Shown: piece by piece, positions 5,448 to 5,507 of the stretch
Position numbering within the stretch: position 1 is the stretch's first letter
Layout of the letters: each line of letters begins with the position of its first letter
Assembly: GCA_945861195.1 (NCBI GenBank)
Contig: CAMATS010000185.1
Coordinates: 1-5,507 of the forward strand
DNA: 5,507 nucleotides
Source: Rhodoferax sp. OV413
GTDB lineage: Bacteria > Pseudomonadota > Gammaproteobacteria > Burkholderiales > Burkholderiaceae_C
Reading direction: 5' to 3'
Position numbers and translations under genes: made by a program
The notes under the pieces: model-generated
Database searches by the model: none
What the model saw: only the letters and a program-made list of their open reading frames with translations
What the model was told of the DNA's origin: nothing

Positions 5448-5507
5448 ATGTATGAATTGCCCGACGAAGAGGTTTCGACCGGTCTGCGCCGAATTATCGG
5501 GGATGCG
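5448..5507 (+). CDS. Start of an unidentified protein-coding gene (3' end outside window)
   Basis: An ATG at 5448 opens a frame that runs 20 codons to the window edge, starting MYELPDEE and ending LRRIIGDA. A TGA directly upstream in the same frame (5442-5444) means translation cannot start earlier. The acidic, polar N-terminus looks like a real soluble protein. No clear Shine-Dalgarno sequence precedes it, and an out-of-frame ATG at 5452 is also open. The orientation is divergent from the pterin operon. I do not recognise the product. The LRRIIGDA stretch would fit the first helix of COG1565-type methyltransferases (MidA/NDUFAF7), but 20 residues are too few to assign it. Confidence 0.4.
   Translation, partial: MYELPDEEVSTGLRRIIGDA

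Overview
The window is about 60% GC, tightly packed and looks like an ordinary bacterial chromosome. Motility genes of the proton-driven MotAB type, a complete TtcA and the high-GC style suggest a betaproteobacterium, probably Burkholderiales and perhaps Comamonadaceae. That placement is inferred from protein resemblance. There is no rRNA or other taxonomic marker, and I saw no mobile element, tRNA or CRISPR array.

Plus strand, 2-2098: a flagellar stator block. It holds the 3' part of motA (about 41 N-terminal residues lie outside the window), a complete motB, and a CheY-like single-domain response regulator whose GTG start overlaps the motB stop by 4 bases. MotA and MotB keep every key residue checked. 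The regulator aligns residue for residue with CheY but has lost several active-site residues. It keeps the phospho-acceptor Asp57 and most of the motor-binding surface.

Convergent junction, 2099-2147: only 49 bases separate the regulator from the end of the opposing operon. A perfect inverted repeat lies just inside the 3' end of the opposing gene.

Minus strand, 5370 down to 2148: five genes reading leftward with overlaps or gaps of at most 18 bases, so probably one operon. In transcription order they are a FolM/PTR1-type pteridine reductase, a FolB-family protein with a canonical Lys-Pro signature, a second FolB/FolX-family protein with Lys-Leu, TtcA (2-thiocytidine-32 of tRNA), and a histidine phosphatase. 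The first three form a compact reduced-pterin module that could serve tetrahydrofolate or tetrahydromonapterin synthesis. The phosphatase is a speculative candidate for the pterin-phosphate dephosphorylation step.

Right edge, 5371-5507: a short divergent intergenic region, then the first 20 codons of an unidentified plus-strand gene.

Most of the window is conserved housekeeping or motility DNA. The points worth a second look are the CheY-like protein's altered acid pocket, the pterin operon with two unlike FolB-family paralogues, and a nine-T homopolymer inside the motB membrane segment.
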